DNA of 64,000 bases from positions 4,506,779-4,570,778 of the forward strand of contig NC_135223.1 of the NCBI RefSeq assembly GCF_052324685.1, written 5' to 3'. Of this stretch, positions 11,045-21,581 are shown piece after piece. Each line of letters opens with the position of its first letter. Position 1 is the stretch's first letter. Source of the stretch: Brachyhypopomus gauderio (taxonomy: Eukaryota > Chordata > Actinopteri > Gymnotiformes > Hypopomidae). A program made the translations under genes and the position numbers. The notes under the pieces were generated by a model. The model did not search any database. It had not been told where the DNA came from and saw only the letters and a list, made by a program, of their open reading frames with translations.

Positions 11045-12593
11045 TTTAGGGCATCTAGGGATAGACAGAGGACTGGAGCTGCTACGGCAACGATTCTACT
11101 GGCCAAAAATGGCTCATGACATAGAGCAGTACATAAGGGGATGTGGGGAGTGTATTGCTCGAAAAAGCCCAAGCCCACGTGTTGCTCCATTGAATCAGAT
11201 TGTCAGCACATGCCCTATGGAACTGGTGTGCATAGACTTTTTAGCACTACAGCCAGACAGTAAAGGGATCTCAAATATTCTAGTGGTCACTGACCACTTC
11301 AGTCGATATGCACAGGCATATCCCACAAAGGATCAGAAGGCAATTACCGTGGCCAAGGTCCTTGTTGAGAAGTACTTTGTACACTACGGCTTACCGGCAA
11401 GACTGCACTCGGATCAAGGGCGGGACTTTGAAAGTCGAGTCATAAGGGAACTCCTGATGGTAATGGGCATAAGGAAATCCAGGACAACTCCTTATCACCC
11501 ACAGGGAGATCCGCAACCCGAACGCTTTAACAGGACCCTGTTGTCAATGCTTGGAACACTTCCAGCAGCCAAGAAACGAAATTGGAGTCAATATGTGTGC
11601 CAGTTGGTGCATGCATATAACTGCACCAAAAGTGACGTCACAGGCTATAGTCCTTACTTTTTGATGTTCGGACGAGAGGCTCGTTTGCCCATGGATGTGT
11701 GTTTCGGGACGTCTCCCGATGGAGAATCCATGGTGTCATACACGCAGTATGTCAACCGATTGAAACATGACCTACATAATGCGCACAAGCTGGCGTTACA
11801 GGTAGCTGATCGACGACATCAACGAAACAAAGTGGCATATGACAGACTTGTCCGCCCTCAAGATCTGAAGAAAGGAGACAGAGTGCTGGTTAGGAACCTG
11901 GGGTTGCCCGGAAAGCACAAGTTGCAAAGCCGATGGAATCCCTTGCCCTATGTGGTACTGGGACAACTCCCCAAGCTGCCTGTCTACCGAGTGAAACCTG
12001 AGAGTGGGATGGGTGGAGTAAGAACTTTGCATCGGGACCACCTTTTAGTGATCGGACAGTGGGTAAGGATGCCCTCTCCATCTGTGCCAGTGGCATTGCC
12101 TAGCAGGCCTAGGACAAGACATGAGAAACCCACAACACCTCCATCCGGAGAAGATGAGGCTGATGGGAGCCCATGTAATGTAGAACCCCAGACGGATGAA
12201 TCGGAGGATGATGTTGAAATCCAGTATACTCTGACAGATGGACCGGGTGAAAGAACTCCGGTGAGCGAGAGTGAAGATGAAGAGCCAACCGACCCAGATG
12301 TTATTAGGTATGGGGAGACGATACAATTTGAGTCAGATGGCGACATGCCTGCGGAGGATGAGCAAGAGGAACATGCAGCCTTGTCTCTGGAATCTGATGA
12401 CCTAGAAATTGACAGACAGGGAGAAACTCCAAAAAGTCATGATTTATCGAGTACTGTCTGTGATGAGAATACCAAAGTACCAGCCAAGAGAAACGTGAAA
12501 CCAGTGATAAGGCTCACATATGATCAGCCAGGGAAATCCAAAGATCAGAAGATGACCATTATACACAGAGGAATAGTTATTAGGTTGGGATAA
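11034..12593 (+). CDS. Gypsy integrase (second frame of pol)
   Basis: In a frame different from RT the sequence resumes with HTGDLGHLGIDR, the His-His half of the integrase zinc finger. CGECIAR follows at about 11142. The core has catalytic Asp in VCIDFLAL, Asp in LHSDQGRDF and Glu in PERFNRTLL. A GPF/Y-like C-terminal region (RVLVRNLGLPG) and a long acidic tail end at 12593. The linker before HTGDLGH is shorter than in related elements, so a small deletion with frame loss at about 11033 is likely. The enzyme would join the DNA copy to host DNA. Confidence 0.8.
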   Translation, partial: HTGDLGHLGIDRGLELLRQRFYWPKMAHDIEQYIRGCGECIARKSPSPRVAPLNQIVSTCPMELVCIDFLALQPDSKGISNILVVTDHFSRYAQAYPTKDQKAITVAKVLVEKYFVHYGLPARLHSDQGRDFESRVIRELLMVMGIRKSRTTPYHPQGDPQPERFNRTLLSMLGTLPAAKKRNWSQYVCQLVHAYNCTKSDVTGYSPYFLMFGREARLPMDVCFGTSPDGESMVSYTQYVNRLKHDLHNAHKLALQVADRRHQRNKVAYDRLVRPQDLKKGDRVLVRNLGLPGKHKLQSRWNPLPYVVLGQLPKLPVYRVKPESGMGGVRTLHRDHLLVIGQWVRMPSPSVPVALPSRPRTRHEKPTTPPSGEDEADGSPCNVEPQTDESEDDVEIQYTLTDGPGERTPVSESEDEEPTDPDVIRYGETIQFESDGDMPAEDEQEEHAALSLESDDLEIDRQGETPKSHDLSSTVCDENTKVPAKRNVKPVIRLTYDQPGKSKDQKMTIIHRGIVIRLG

Positions 12594-12666
12594 CAAACTA
12601 ATCCTGTGCCTTGTTTGTAGGTCAGGCGACTAGAGTTTAGTGTCTGATGGGGACACTCAGACCTTT

Positions 12667-12679
12667 AAAGGGGGGAGGG
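12667..12679 (+). other. Polypurine tract of the gypsy element
   Basis: The purine run AAAGGGGGGAGGG sits immediately before the TG that opens the 3' LTR. This is the expected primer for plus-strand DNA synthesis. Confidence 0.75.
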
Positions 12680-13045
12680 TGTAGCCTGGGTAGAAAATGC
12701 CAGTGGCATGGGTTTATAACTGTTCATTGAGTTAATGCGTTGTCATTTCTGTGATGCCATATCTTCAAAAGAAGTGTTAATTTTCTAGGTTTAACACTGG
12801 AACTCCTGAGATTTCAAGGTTCTGAGGACATCACCCCTCCTTCTCCTGCCCAATTAGCAGGACCATACATATGTTAATTTCAGAGCAAGACAGGAGCAGA
12901 AAGACAGGCAGGAGCTCTGTGGCAGGAGCTCTGTGGTGCACCAGGTCTAGTCTGTGTGCAGTCTGTGTGCACCAGGTCTAGTTTGTAGTCTAAAATAAAT
13001 AAATAAAGTTTAGCCCTGTTTCGGCGTTATGTGTGAAGCGCTACA
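12680..13045 (+). repeat. 3' LTR of the gypsy element (right boundary uncertain)
   Basis: It starts TGTAGC after the polypurine tract. AATAAA-type signals occur at about 12991-13007. GCTACA at 13040-13045 would mirror the start. However, about 13012-13065 is repeated at about 14103-14165 outside the element, so the true end could be near 13010. Confidence 0.5.
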
Positions 13046-13078
13046 TATTGACATAAGTATTATTTAGAGCGGTGAACC

Positions 13079-13430
13079 ATTATCATTAGCGTGGTATTGG
13101 CGTTATGTATGAAGCAAGCGTCTCAGATTTTCTTGTGCATGCACTTCAATAGCGCCACACATTTACATGGCTGAACCAACCATTATCACGGGTCCATATT
13201 GTTCCCGTGAAACACATTATCATTAGCGTGGTATTGGCGTTATGTATGAAGCAAACGTCCCAGATTTTCTTGTGTATGCACTTCAATAGCGCCACACATT
13301 TACATGGCTGAACCAACCATTATCACGGGTTCATATTGTTCCCGTGAAACACATTATCATTAGCGTGGTATTGGCGTTATGTATGAAGCAAGCGTCCCAG
13401 ATTTTCTTGTGTATGCACTTCAATAGCAGC
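13079..13430. repeat. 137-bp tandem repeat, about 2.5 copies
   Basis: The start ATTATCATTAGCGTGG recurs at 13079, 13216 and 13353, a period of exactly 137 bp. Units contain GGCGTTATGTATGAAGCAA and CACGGGT-CCATATTGTTCCCGTG hairpin-like sequence. A related block (GGCGTTATGTGTGAAGCGC) flanks the region near 13021 and 14122, which suggests subterminal repeats of a DNA transposon. Confidence 0.8.
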
Positions 13431-13439
13431 AACAAAGTA

Positions 13440-14035
13440 ATAAAGGTATAGTAAAGTAATATTTATTTTTAGATTTACTTATTTTTACTCATACAGCATA
13501 GTAACATAATATTTTTTTGCAGTGTTTATGCTTGTGTTTGACTGATATTTCGTTTGTGTAAATAAGATATTTCGTTCATGTAAATAACTTAGCGTCATTT
13601 ATTTATTTTTACTCATACAGCATAGTAATATAATATTTTTTGCAGTGTTTATGCTTGTGTTTGACTGATATTTCGTTCGTGTAAATAAGATATTTCGTTT
13701 GTGTAAATAACTTAGCGTCATTTATTTATTTTTACTCATACAGCATAGTAATATAATATTTTTTGTGTTTTCTTGTGTTTGACTGATATTTCGTTCGTGT
13801 AAATAAGATATTTCGTTTGTGTAAATAACTTAGCGTCATTTATTTATTTTTACTCATACAGCATAGTAATATAATATTTTTTGCAGTGTTTATGCTTGTG
13901 TTTGACTGATATTTCGTTTGTGTAAATAAGATATTTCGTTTGTGTAAATAACTTAGCGTCATTTATTTATTTTTACTCATACAGCATAGTAATATAATAT
14001 TTTTTGCAGTGTTTATGCTTGTGTTTGACTGATAT
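13440..14035. repeat. ~120-bp tandem repeat, about 5 copies
   Basis: The phrase TTTTTACTCATACAGCATAG recurs with spacings of about 123, 123, 118 and 122 bp. Each unit also carries GATATTTCGTT(C/T)GTGTAAATAA. The shorter third unit lacks about five bases at GCAGTGTTTATG. It is AT-rich and non-coding. Confidence 0.85.
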
Positions 14036-14159
14036 TCACGGATTGCCGTGAACCATTATCACGGGTCCAATCAACTTTTATTGTTCCCGTGTATGCAGGG
14101 GATTAGCCCGGTTTCGGTTTCGGCGTTATGTGTGAAGCGCCACCTATTATAATAAAGTA

Positions 14160-15480
14160 TAATTAGTATGCGCTGTTGTGGGTGTGTTCTTCAGAGTCAT
14201 GATAAAAGCTGAAACCCAAAGGCAGGCGACTTACATTTTCACTACTATCCTGTGTGGAGACGACGCAAAACACCATGGCAAGACAGAGGACGTTCACCGG
14301 TCAAGAAGTTGCGGCTTTGCTGACCAACGAGGACTGCTGTTTCGTTTCCTACAGGAAAAGGAGTTGAAGAGAACGCCACGTCCTTCGCCTGCTCCTGGAA
14401 AGAAGACTACGTGTCAGGTGCAGACAAACTGCAACCGGAACCACAGCATAACCCCGTGCGCTGCATGCGGCAAGTACACCTGTCGCAAGTGTAGGGCAGA
14501 GTGTCCCTGGCTGTGTGGCAACTGTGTACCTAAAACTACATGAAGGTACGTCGATAAGTATATTTATATATATATGAATGAATTAATGTTTCAATTTATA
14601 TAGCGCCTTATCTAAATACCCAAGGCGCTTTACAATTGTTAACACAGCTACGTTACAGACAACCAATCACACACACATATATATACACACACACTATTAT
14701 TTGAACATAACCAAAAATCTCTTCTCTTTCTGTTCCACAGTCGCACATCATGAAACCCGGTGTCACGGTCTGCCCCGCATCTCCTGCCATTTCATGTCTG
14801 TTTCCGTGTTAGTCCTCTGTTTATTTCTCGTCGTGGTTGCTGGTTATTTTTCTCATGGTTGCTGGAATTGGATTCCCGTTCTGTTATGACCCATGCCTGT
14901 GATATTTTCACAGAATCAATTTATACATGAATGAATTCGTTCTAAATATAACATGTACTTCTGTGCGTGCATACACAGTGCGCGCAGGAACACGCCGGTG
15001 GCCCGTTGACCTTGGCAGCGATGAACGATGAACCTGCCGCAAATGTAAGAAAGAGGGTCCCTGGCTGGTACACATGAATAAATTCGTTCAAAATATAACA
15101 TGTACTTTGTTCTTTGCAGTGCGCCGTTGACAGACATCATGAAGGTGCGTGCATACACAGTGCGCGCAGGAACACGCCGGTGGCCCGTTGCATGCAGCGA
15201 GTACACCCTGGCTGTGTAGCAACTGTTGGCTACAACTACATGAAGGTACGTTGATAAGTAGGCCTACATACGTAACACCACATATGTTACGTATTTTTGT
15301 CTTCTGAAAGATTTTATTCAAAATGTAAGGTGTACCTTGAATTGTTCTCCACAGCATCAACGCGTGTGTTGCATGCGGCAAGTGCATCTGGCGAGTACAC
15401 CCTCAACTTCAAGACACCCTCAACTTTCTTGACATTCCACTTCAAGAAACCCGGAATAGACATCCATGTTTGATCAAAAT
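14160..15480 (+). mobile_element. Internally deleted piggyBac-like derivative
   Basis: A short frame from ATG 14275 (MARQRTFTGQEVAALL, ending at about 14364) looks like a piggyBac/PGBD transposase N-terminus. It is followed, in another frame, by a Cys-rich tail at about 14413-14543 (CAACGKYTCRKCRAECPW then LCGNC), like the C-terminal zinc domain of such transposases. The catalytic core is missing. Downstream, at about 14950-15000 and 15140-15240, two decayed copies of the Cys-rich exon and its splice site repeat the same words (GCGCGCAGGAACACGCCGG). An ATG-less third piece is at about 15360-15400. No TTAA flanks could be fixed. Confidence 0.45.
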
Positions 15481-16911
15481 AAAGTTGTTTTACAGCACAT
15501 GAATTTGTTCTTCCTGTCTTTTCCTCTCCTTTTCCAGTCTGCTGTTTAGATCACAACATTTATCAGCCATATATATAATTGCGCCATATAATTTCTTAGC
15601 TTTTCAAACGCGAATTCAAACGCGGAAACAGAAAGTGTAACAAATATTATATAGTGTAGTAAATATACAAAGAGCTTCAAACAATATACAAAGAGGTTCA
15701 GACAATTTTATTTATTTTTATTGTTTGACGGGACTCATTTGAGAAACTCTCTACGTGCGCTTGAATTGTATTTTTTGAAACACGAGTCTACAAAATTTCC
15801 GCTGTTTGTTGTAGGATCGGTAACATATACAGTCTGCTTGTTTGTAACCAAGTTTTTCGTGAAGTATCACGTTTGGTGCCTTGTATGAGCTTGGAGGTGA
15901 GCCGCTTGTGCTTTGGCAGGCGTATGAGCTGGGGGTGAGACGCTTCCACCGCATTACCAAGACAATGGGCGTTAATCTCTTCACAGCAGGGGAGTGGGCT
16001 ACATGGACCTTACTAAGCCTTGCGAAAATTTTCGCGGCCGTCGGGGAGGGGAGTGGTTGTGAGCGAGTGAAGGTAGAGTGGGGGAGGGGCGGAGAGGAGA
16101 GAGCGCGAAGAGAGACGACATAGAGAAAAAATACGGAAAGAAGAGAAAGATAGACTGATTTGGTTTTCACCCGAATTAAGCATAGTGAATGCAGTAGTGA
16201 GGTGTGTGGACGAAATAGCTTACCGAGTGGGATTTCGCAAAGGGGTTTTCAGATCGAGAACCGAGGTAGGGGAGGATATTCCCGTGCTTTACGAATTCCA
16301 CCGCGTAGTTGGGCAGGCTAGTTCGGGCTGCCGTTACGTCCGTGTATTGTTAGCTAATCGGGTTAGCTTAAGGCTAATGCTATAAGTCAGACCACGTACT
16401 CCGTGTAGGTTGACCAGCTCGGTTAGCCGAAGTCACTGAGACTGTGGGAGGACTTCGATAGTGTGTTCGCGCTATCCAACTGCAGGGACAGACCAGTTAG
16501 CGACTGGGGTGACCAGAAAAGCCCCAGTTTCCACTGGCTCTGGTGACTCTCCGTCTACAACGTTTCCACTGCGAGCTGAAGAGGAGCGTGTGGAAACTAT
16601 TGCTTCGGGGAAAAGAGAACAACAGAAAGGGACAAAACGCTATTTAAAGGTAACTTTCACTTCAGCCATTGCTCTTCGGAGTGAAGAGGCCGTTTTACCA
16701 TCCATTGGCCACTCCGCTCCCCAGCAACGGTTCAGGCCTGCAACGGGGTGCGAATGTGTGTATGTGTGCGGGCCCTTTTTTATTTCTTGTCGTTAAGAAT
16801 TGTACCTCTTGAGTTTATACTGAAGAATCCTTAAATACTCAGTGATTTTGTGTTTGTTACTGTATTATTAAATTGTGTACATTTATTATATTGGGTCTAT
16901 TGTGTTATAAG
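15481..16911. other. Unassigned non-coding sequence
   Basis: No coding region is recognised. Part of it (about 16000-16330) is relatively CpG-rich with purine-rich tracts. A good splice donor-like word (TTTAAAGGTAACTT) is at about 16643-16656. The right end at 16911 is continuous with 23517 across the gypsy insertion, so 15481-16911 and 23517-23689 were one sequence before that insertion. They may be parts of an older element. Confidence 0.4.
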
Positions 16912-17258
16912 TGTAAAACGTACTTTTACGGAACCAGTACTCTTACCGGTTCTCGGGCTGTGGGTCAATCCAGGTGGCGATTTCGGTAGCGAGATAAGTG
17001 TGGAAATATAACAGGGGGACTGAAGAATGGATTTCAACGTATCTCACTTTAATCAAGAACAACTGGGAGGCTAGTAGTAGTGGCTACCGGCTAGTCCGGG
17101 TCTCCGTCCTCTCTCTCCCGCTCACACACTTGTCCAACCCTCTCTCTCTAACTCCTCCCACTTCAACATCACTCTAACTCCCCTCTAGAGGCTACAAGGC
17201 ACTCTACAAATGTATGAACATATAGAACAGGTTACATCATACCATTATTGCTCTTACA
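16912..17258 (-). repeat. 3' LTR of the young gypsy element
   Basis: It runs TGTAAAACG to CTCTTACA with short inverted ends (TGTAA/TTACA). It matches the LTR at 23170-23516 with no difference that I could find. Confidence 0.92.
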
Positions 17259-17273
17259 TATACTCCCTTTCCT
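17259..17273 (-). other. Polypurine tract of the young gypsy element
   Basis: On the minus strand the purine-rich word AGGAAAGGGAGTATA directly precedes the 3' LTR. Confidence 0.6.
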
Positions 17274-17483
17274 AACAAGAAATGTCCACATTTCTGCACT
17301 GAAAGTGCTGAGAAAACAAATGGTAAGAGCAAGAAAAAAAAAGAAAGAAAAAAAATAACAATACCAACAGCATACGTCCATATAAACAAAACACAGAGCA
17401 ATACAAAGTACATTCTGAACAAAATGAGTCCCACTGCTGCAGGATGTCAGCAGGAACAATCCAGTGTGTGAACTGATGTACAA

Positions 17484-20400
17484 TCAGTACAGTTCATAGT
17501 CTTTGAGGTGCGCCGGAGTTCTGCGCCGGCGGCGAAGGGGGCCACTAGTGTGCATGGCTAGGTTTGGGGAGGGAGTGAGTGTGCCATGTGGGCTGTGAGT
17601 GGCAGGGGGTTGCTCAGGAGGGACAGGAACCGAGTGAGTGTGTTGAGGGGTAGCAGAAGGAACAGGCGAGCGGGGAGTGCATGGCAAGTGGGCAGGGGAT
17701 GAGTCCTGTGCACTAGTACCCTGACTGGCAAGGTGTGACAAATTTTCGGGGCCTGCAGACAGAGTTGGGGGCGGGGCAGCTGAAGGTACATCAGGCCATA
17801 TAGGACAGTATAAGGGGCCGGATGAAATACCAGACCTAGGCTGTGGAATTCGAACCTTCGCATCGTGTGAGCTAGAGAAAAACGGTTTGAGCCGGTTGTA
17901 GTGCAGCACTTTGGGTTTGCTCAAAGGGCGGGACAAATCGCGAACCCGGAAGTCAACAGGTAAGGACTGATCCTCTGGAGCCACAGTATCCAAAACCTCA
18001 AAGGGGCCAATCCAGCGCGGAGCGAGTTTGTTATTGCGATTGGCTGGGTCATCGACTAATACTAGATCGCCTGGTCTGTACGGGTTGTATTTCAAACGAC
18101 GGTCATAGTATTTCCGCTGCCGTTCTTGAGCTTGGTTCCTGAAAGCGGTGGCTGATTTGTACGCATCCCTAAGCCTAGCCCGTAAGGAAGCAGCGTATGC
18201 ACCTGGTGTTACCGACGTTCTGGACGATGACGACTCAGATGTAGTAAGCAAGGTGTCTACAGGAACACGCGCTTCGCGTCCATGGGCTAGGTAGAAAGGT
18301 GTGAATTTCGTACTGGTGTGAACCGTAGTATTGTAGGCCAGTGCAACTTGAGGGAGATGATCATCCCACTCACATCCTAGGTCAAATAGGTATTTAGAGA
18401 GCTCATCTTTGAGGGTACGATTGTATCGTTCAACGGCCCCATCACATTGCGCGTGGTAAGGTGAAGTCCGCAGTTTCTGTATTCCCATGAGAGTACAGAG
18501 GTGCTTAATAAGATCTGACTCAAATTGCCGGCCCTGGTCTGAGTGAAGAGACTCAGGGACGCCATGCTGAGGAATGAATTGTTCAAAAATGCACTGAGCC
18601 ACCGAAACAGCTGTTTGAGTCCTCAAAGGGTAAAGGTTAACAAATTTAGTGTACAGATCCATCAGGACCAGTACATAACGGTTTCCCTTGGCTGACATGG
18701 GCAGTTCCGTGATGTCAGCAGCCACTATCTCCAGGGGTCTACCTGGTGAAATTGACACAAGTGGGGCCTGAGGACGAGGGACAGGAGAGCATCGGGCCTG
18801 GCAAGCAGCACACTGACGACAGTGCTGGTGAACGTCTGAGGACATGTAAGGCCAGTAGAAGGAGCGTAAAGCTCTATCAAGTGTTTTAGCTGGCCCATAA
18901 TGTCCCGCTGCAGGGTGGCCATGTGAATAGTGTAATACCTGGGGAACTAGGGAGTGAGGTATGACCACCTGCTGGATGGCAGACCGAGACGATGGGTGGT
19001 GTGTACGCCTGCATAAAAGACCATCTTGTACCATGAGGCGAGGGAACTGAGACCACATTTTATGCAGGAATGGAGATGTTTTCCGAAGCTTCCACAGTGG
19101 TGGACGCCGGCCATGGTCTAACCAGTCTAGGACTGTAGCTATGTCAGGGTCACTCCGCTGTTTTGTGGACAGATCCCAATCTGTCTGGATATGAACCAGG
19201 TTTGTCGATGTGTATGGTGAGGCTGGGATCTCAGAATGGCCGTCCGAACCCTGAGCCAACGTCTGTGTAACGCAGCCTGGGACTGTCTGCGTTGCTATTG
19301 AAACCATCAGGGGCTTGGGGAATTCGACTGGGTATTCAGGCGGGCGACGGGACATGGCATCTGCATTGAGATGTTTAGCACCATCACGGTGCACTATAGT
19401 CCAGTCGTGAAGGTCCAGTTCAACTGCCCAACGTGCACGCCTACCAGTGTGGTCCAGATCAAGAGGGAGCTTCTTGAGACCCACTAATGGCTTGTGGTCC
19501 GTGATGATAGTGAATGGATGGAATGCCAAGTAATGGCGAAAATGACGAACCGACCAAACAATGGCATACAGCTCACGGTCAAATGTTGACCACTTTCTTT
19601 CTGAAGCGGAGAGGGTATGACTAGCAAAAGCAACAGCATGCTCTTTACCATTTACCCTTTGGGACAGCACACTGCCGATAGCGTGTGAAGATGCGTCCGT
19701 GTACAGCAGGAAAGGAGCTGATAAGTTGGGGAAGGCCAAGACAGGCGGTGACGTTAGAGCTTGTTTCAGGGTCTCGAAAGCATCATTGGTGGTAGAAGAC
19801 CATTCAAAGACCACGCCTTTGTGTGTAAGGCGATGAAGTGGTTCGGCAATATGAGAAAACTGCCTAATAAATCGCCTATAGTAAGAGCAGAGGCCTAAGA
19901 AGGCTCTCACCTCAGTGGCTGATTGGGGCACAGGCCATGTAGAAACCTTTTCGATGTTAGCCGGATCAGGCTGGATCCCAGCACTGGAAATGTGATGGCC
20001 TAAGAATGTGACGGATGAGCGAGCTAGGTGGCACTTGGAAGGCTTCAATTTAAGACCGGCGGCGCGAAAGCGCTGGAAAACCTCCTTCAAATGCTGAAGA
20101 TGCTGGGAAAAATCTGTGCTATACACAATAATGTCGTCGAGGTAGATCAAACAGATGTCCCAGTGAAGGCCACGGAGAACCAGTTCCATCAAACGCTGGA
20201 AACTCGGCGGGGCGTTTGAAATGCCCATCGGCATCATCCTGAAGTGGAACAAGCCAGAACCCGTGGAGAATGCAGTTTTCTCCTTGTCTCGTGGATGGAG
20301 TGGAATTTGCCAGTAACCAGCAGTAAGATCAATGGTGCTGAATATTTGGGCACCAGCTAGCCTGTCTAACGTGTCATCGACACGAGGAAGTGGGTGTGAG

Positions 20401-21548
20401 TCCTTGACTGTCAGTGCGTTAAGTCTACGATAGTCTACGCAAAAACGATGGGTGCCATCTTTTTTTCGGACAAGCACCACTGGTGCTGACCATGGACTAT
20501 GTGACTCTTCAATAATACCATGCTCCAAGAGCTTGTCTATCTCCGTTTTCAGCAAAACTTGCGTGGCTGGAGATGTGCGGTAGGGTCGTAACTTAATCGG
20601 TTTTTCTGCACCCGTATCAATGCAATGGTGGACCAGGTCTGTCCGGCCGTAATCATAAGGATGCGAACTGAAAATGTCAGCAAAATCGCTCAACATGCCC
20701 TTGAGGTGTGGTATTTCATCCGGAGAGAGGCACGTGTCCGACAGGTCAATAATGGGTGCCGGAGCACTAGCTGTGTCACATGTATTAACAGCTGACACCA
20801 GTGTGTATTCATCATGAAAGCGGCCTGAGACCGAAAAAACTTGGCCCAGGGGGCATCCTCCAGTTAGCGAAATGGGGTCTGATGTGGGATTTACTACCCT
20901 AACCAATCCCTGTCCATCACGGATCGTGGTCAGTGTCCTAGCGACTGCTAAGGATGAGGCTGGAGGAGGCTGTGGCTCGACAATACCTACATACGAGGTA
21001 GGACCAGGTATCGTGGCCATACATCCATTAACAGAGACAGGTATTACCATCTCCGCCAAAGGGGGAATTGTGACAGGGGAGGCAGTGACAGCAGCACATT
21101 GTACTGGGACCAGGTGTTGCATGGAGACAAAAGGCACAGTGGTGTCTTCGAGTTGTATATGTGCATGAGAAATTGATAGGGTCACATTGTGTTGTGTCAG
21201 AAAGTCCCAACCTAGGATCACTGGGTGACTAGAGGATCGTACAATGTGAAACACATGGGAAAGGGTTATATCACCAATGCGCACAGGGGCAGTAAGGCAA
21301 CCTAGTACGTCTAACAAATGACCTGTGACTGAGGAGGCTAGGATAAAGGACTTAGTAACAGGTTGGGAAGCCAGAGCAGGTATCACTTTGCGGCACTCAT
21401 CAGTAATCAAGGAAAGGCCAGAGCCCGTGTCAATAAGTGCGTGCTGTTCAGAGCCAAAAAGTGAAATTGAAATGTAGGGCGTTGGAGATGTATCTATATC
21501 AGACTGTACAACATGAGAAGGGACCTTTGGGGTACAATAAGCTGACAT
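17484..21548 (-). CDS. pol: Gypsy pol polyprotein (protease, RT, RNase H, integrase), intact
   Basis: The frame is 1354 residues from ATG 21548, but it stays open upstream to beyond 21599, so it is probably made as a gag-pol fusion by -1 frameshifting. Protease: ALIDTGSGLSLI at residue 37. RT: FCVDYRRLNAL then the YLDD box in CLIYLDDIIVYS at about residue 480. RNase H: LLYTDASSHAIGSVLS. Integrase: a His-His-Cys-Cys domain (HYSHGHPAAGHYGP, CRQCAACQARC) and a core with Asp in VAADITEL, Asp in LHSDQGRQFES and Glu in GAVERYNRTL. The C-terminal part has a GPF/Y motif (RWIGPFEVLD) and a Pro-rich tail. No stop or frameshift interrupts it. Confidence 0.92.
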   Translation of the reverse strand: MSAYCTPKVPSHVVQSDIDTSPTPYISISLFGSEQHALIDTGSGLSLITDECRKVIPALASQPVTKSFILASSVTGHLLDVLGCLTAPVRIGDITLSHVFHIVRSSSHPVILGWDFLTQHNVTLSISHAHIQLEDTTVPFVSMQHLVPVQCAAVTASPVTIPPLAEMVIPVSVNGCMATIPGPTSYVGIVEPQPPPASSLAVARTLTTIRDGQGLVRVVNPTSDPISLTGGCPLGQVFSVSGRFHDEYTLVSAVNTCDTASAPAPIIDLSDTCLSPDEIPHLKGMLSDFADIFSSHPYDYGRTDLVHHCIDTGAEKPIKLRPYRTSPATQVLLKTEIDKLLEHGIIEESHSPWSAPVVLVRKKDGTHRFCVDYRRLNALTVKDSHPLPRVDDTLDRLAGAQIFSTIDLTAGYWQIPLHPRDKEKTAFSTGSGLFHFRMMPMGISNAPPSFQRLMELVLRGLHWDICLIYLDDIIVYSTDFSQHLQHLKEVFQRFRAAGLKLKPSKCHLARSSVTFLGHHISSAGIQPDPANIEKVSTWPVPQSATEVRAFLGLCSYYRRFIRQFSHIAEPLHRLTHKGVVFEWSSTTNDAFETLKQALTSPPVLAFPNLSAPFLLYTDASSHAIGSVLSQRVNGKEHAVAFASHTLSASERKWSTFDRELYAIVWSVRHFRHYLAFHPFTIITDHKPLVGLKKLPLDLDHTGRRARWAVELDLHDWTIVHRDGAKHLNADAMSRRPPEYPVEFPKPLMVSIATQTVPGCVTQTLAQGSDGHSEIPASPYTSTNLVHIQTDWDLSTKQRSDPDIATVLDWLDHGRRPPLWKLRKTSPFLHKMWSQFPRLMVQDGLLCRRTHHPSSRSAIQQVVIPHSLVPQVLHYSHGHPAAGHYGPAKTLDRALRSFYWPYMSSDVHQHCRQCAACQARCSPVPRPQAPLVSISPGRPLEIVAADITELPMSAKGNRYVLVLMDLYTKFVNLYPLRTQTAVSVAQCIFEQFIPQHGVPESLHSDQGRQFESDLIKHLCTLMGIQKLRTSPYHAQCDGAVERYNRTLKDELSKYLFDLGCEWDDHLPQVALAYNTTVHTSTKFTPFYLAHGREARVPVDTLLTTSESSSSRTSVTPGAYAASLRARLRDAYKSATAFRNQAQERQRKYYDRRLKYNPYRPGDLVLVDDPANRNNKLAPRWIGPFEVLDTVAPEDQSLPVDFRVRDLSRPLSKPKVLHYNRLKPFFSSSHDAKVRIPQPRSGISSGPLYCPIWPDVPSAAPPPTLSAGPENLSHLASQGTSAQDSSPAHLPCTPRSPVPSATPQHTHSVPVPPEQPPATHSPHGTLTPSPNLAMHTSGPLRRRRRTPAHLKDYELY

Positions 21549-21581
21549 TTGGTCCGCAATGCCAGCTTCTAGTAGTTTCCC
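21539..21581 (-). promoter_or_regulatory. Programmed -1 ribosomal frameshift signal (slippery site plus stem)
   Basis: On the minus strand the gag frame reads ...CAG GGA AAC TAC TAG. The heptamer G GGA AAC occupies 21581-21575 in exact X XXY YYZ phase. After a 6-nt spacer an 11-bp stem forms between 21568-21558 (AAGCTGGCATT) and 21549-21539 (AATGTCAGCTT), with one G-U pair and an 8-nt loop. Loop bases GGACC (21555-21551) can pair with GGTCC at 21525-21521, which makes an H-type pseudoknot. The -1 frame is pol. The gag stop lies at 21571-21569. The same heptamer is used at gag-pro junctions of some simian retroviruses. Confidence 0.85.

Larger units (their letters stand above)
6926..13045 (+). 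mobile_element. Ty3/gypsy element with PNMA-like gag, 5' end missing, frames broken
   Basis: Order is gag with zinc knuckle, protease, RT, RNase H, integrase, polypurine tract, 3' LTR, as in Ty3/gypsy (Metaviridae). The 5' LTR and gag start are absent. The element begins at the endogenous retrovirus LTR, so its 5' half probably lies beyond the left edge. Frame changes at about 9221 and 11033 make this copy defective. Confidence 0.85.

Noticed and set aside
13040..13050. Firm gypsy target duplication at the right LTR end
   Set aside because: The left end is not in the window and the LTR boundary is unclear because the flanking ~50 bp is repeated at about 14110.
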